Assembly (NCBI GenBank): GCA_027604005.1
Contig: JADGJT010000275.1
Coordinates: 1 to 32,348 of the forward strand
DNA: 32,348 nt
Source of the DNA: Dinochytrium kinnereticum
Taxonomy: Eukaryota > Chytridiomycota > Chytridiomycetes > Chytridiales > Chytridiaceae
Direction of reading: 5' to 3'
A program made the translations under genes and the position numbers. Positions 32,126 through 32,348 of the stretch are shown here, piece after piece (the stretch's first letter is position 1; the number at the start of each line of letters is the position of its first letter). A model generated the notes under the pieces. The model saw nothing but the letters and a program-made list of their open reading frames with translations, searched no databases and had not been told where the DNA came from.

Positions 32126-32348
32126 TTCCCCTGTTATTAGCAGTCCGTCGATGGAAAACTTAATCCTTAGTTGGGTGCGGAACTCAATGAATTTTGTCTT
32201 GGGTAGAGCTCTCGTGAAGATGTCTGCCTTTTGTTTGGATGTTTCAATGAAATGAACTTCCACTTCTTTTTGATCTACTGCTTCTCTAACCATACAGTAC
32301 TTAATATCTAAGTGTTTGGTTTTCTCTCGGTGGGTCGGATCTCTCGCA
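32120..32348 (-). CDS. Ty1/copia polyprotein, RNase H C-terminus (partial)
   Basis: The last 75 codons of a copia pol gene, cut by the right window edge. The reading HREKTKHLDIKYCMVREAV, then VEVHFIETSKQKADIFTRAL and PKTKFIEFRTQL, matches the typical copia RNase H ending (KHIDI..HFVRE, ADILTKALP). It ends in TAG at 32120. The frame is open throughout, so this copy may be recent. The rest of the element (gag, protease, integrase, RT) should continue to the right. Confidence 0.9.
   Translation of the reverse strand, partial: ARDPTHREKTKHLDIKYCMVREAVDQKEVEVHFIETSKQKADIFTRALPKTKFIEFRTQLRIKFSIDGLLITGEC

Noticed and set aside
1..32348. tRNA, rRNA or CRISPR features
   Set aside because: I looked for T-loop-like GTTCGA words in a cloverleaf setting and for regularly spaced repeats and found none. 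A covariance-model scan would be decisive.

Overview
The window is nuclear DNA of a flagellated (zoosporic) fungus, most likely a chytrid. Three things support this. Genes are cut by many short GT-AG introns. Two genes encode core parts of the motile flagellum and centriole (CFAP61 and a POC5-like protein). Other genes are typical of fungi: an HP1 chromatin protein, small secreted cysteine-rich proteins, a copia retrotransposon and LRR membrane proteins. Exon chains were joined by eye from splice signals and reading phase; every reconstructed CDS has a length divisible by three.

Layout. 145-2363 (-): POC5-like centrin-binding protein, with a decayed partial copy of its last exon at the left edge. 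2602-4667 (+): HP1 protein in 13 exons, divergent from POC5 across a 238-bp shared promoter. 4986-5495 (+): acidic, probably nuclear protein. 5986-12106 (+): CFAP61 in 22 exons (1216 aa); one of its introns carries another fragment of the POC5 exon. 13061-14566 (+): class A FAD monooxygenase. 15802-19034 (+): 846-aa orphan with a disordered N-terminus. 20024-23317: three paralogous secreted proteins sharing a six-cysteine pattern, the most interesting locus here. 23845-24654 (+): intronless basic orphan. 25714-27969 (+): two-TM membrane protein with two PPxY motifs. 28622-29897 (-): LRR single-pass membrane protein, convergent with the previous gene. 30802-31845 (+): selenoprotein-H-like protein with Cys in place of Sec. 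31922-32348 (-): end of a Ty1/copia element (RNase H tail and 3' LTR), running off the right edge.

Most neighbours share no pathway, as usual in fungal genomes. POC5 and CFAP61 both serve the flagellar apparatus. HP1 and the acidic and SelH-like proteins look nuclear. The SPVP/six-cysteine proteins, the LRR protein and the PPxY protein look like secretory or surface functions. No tRNA, rRNA, CRISPR array or prokaryotic feature was seen.
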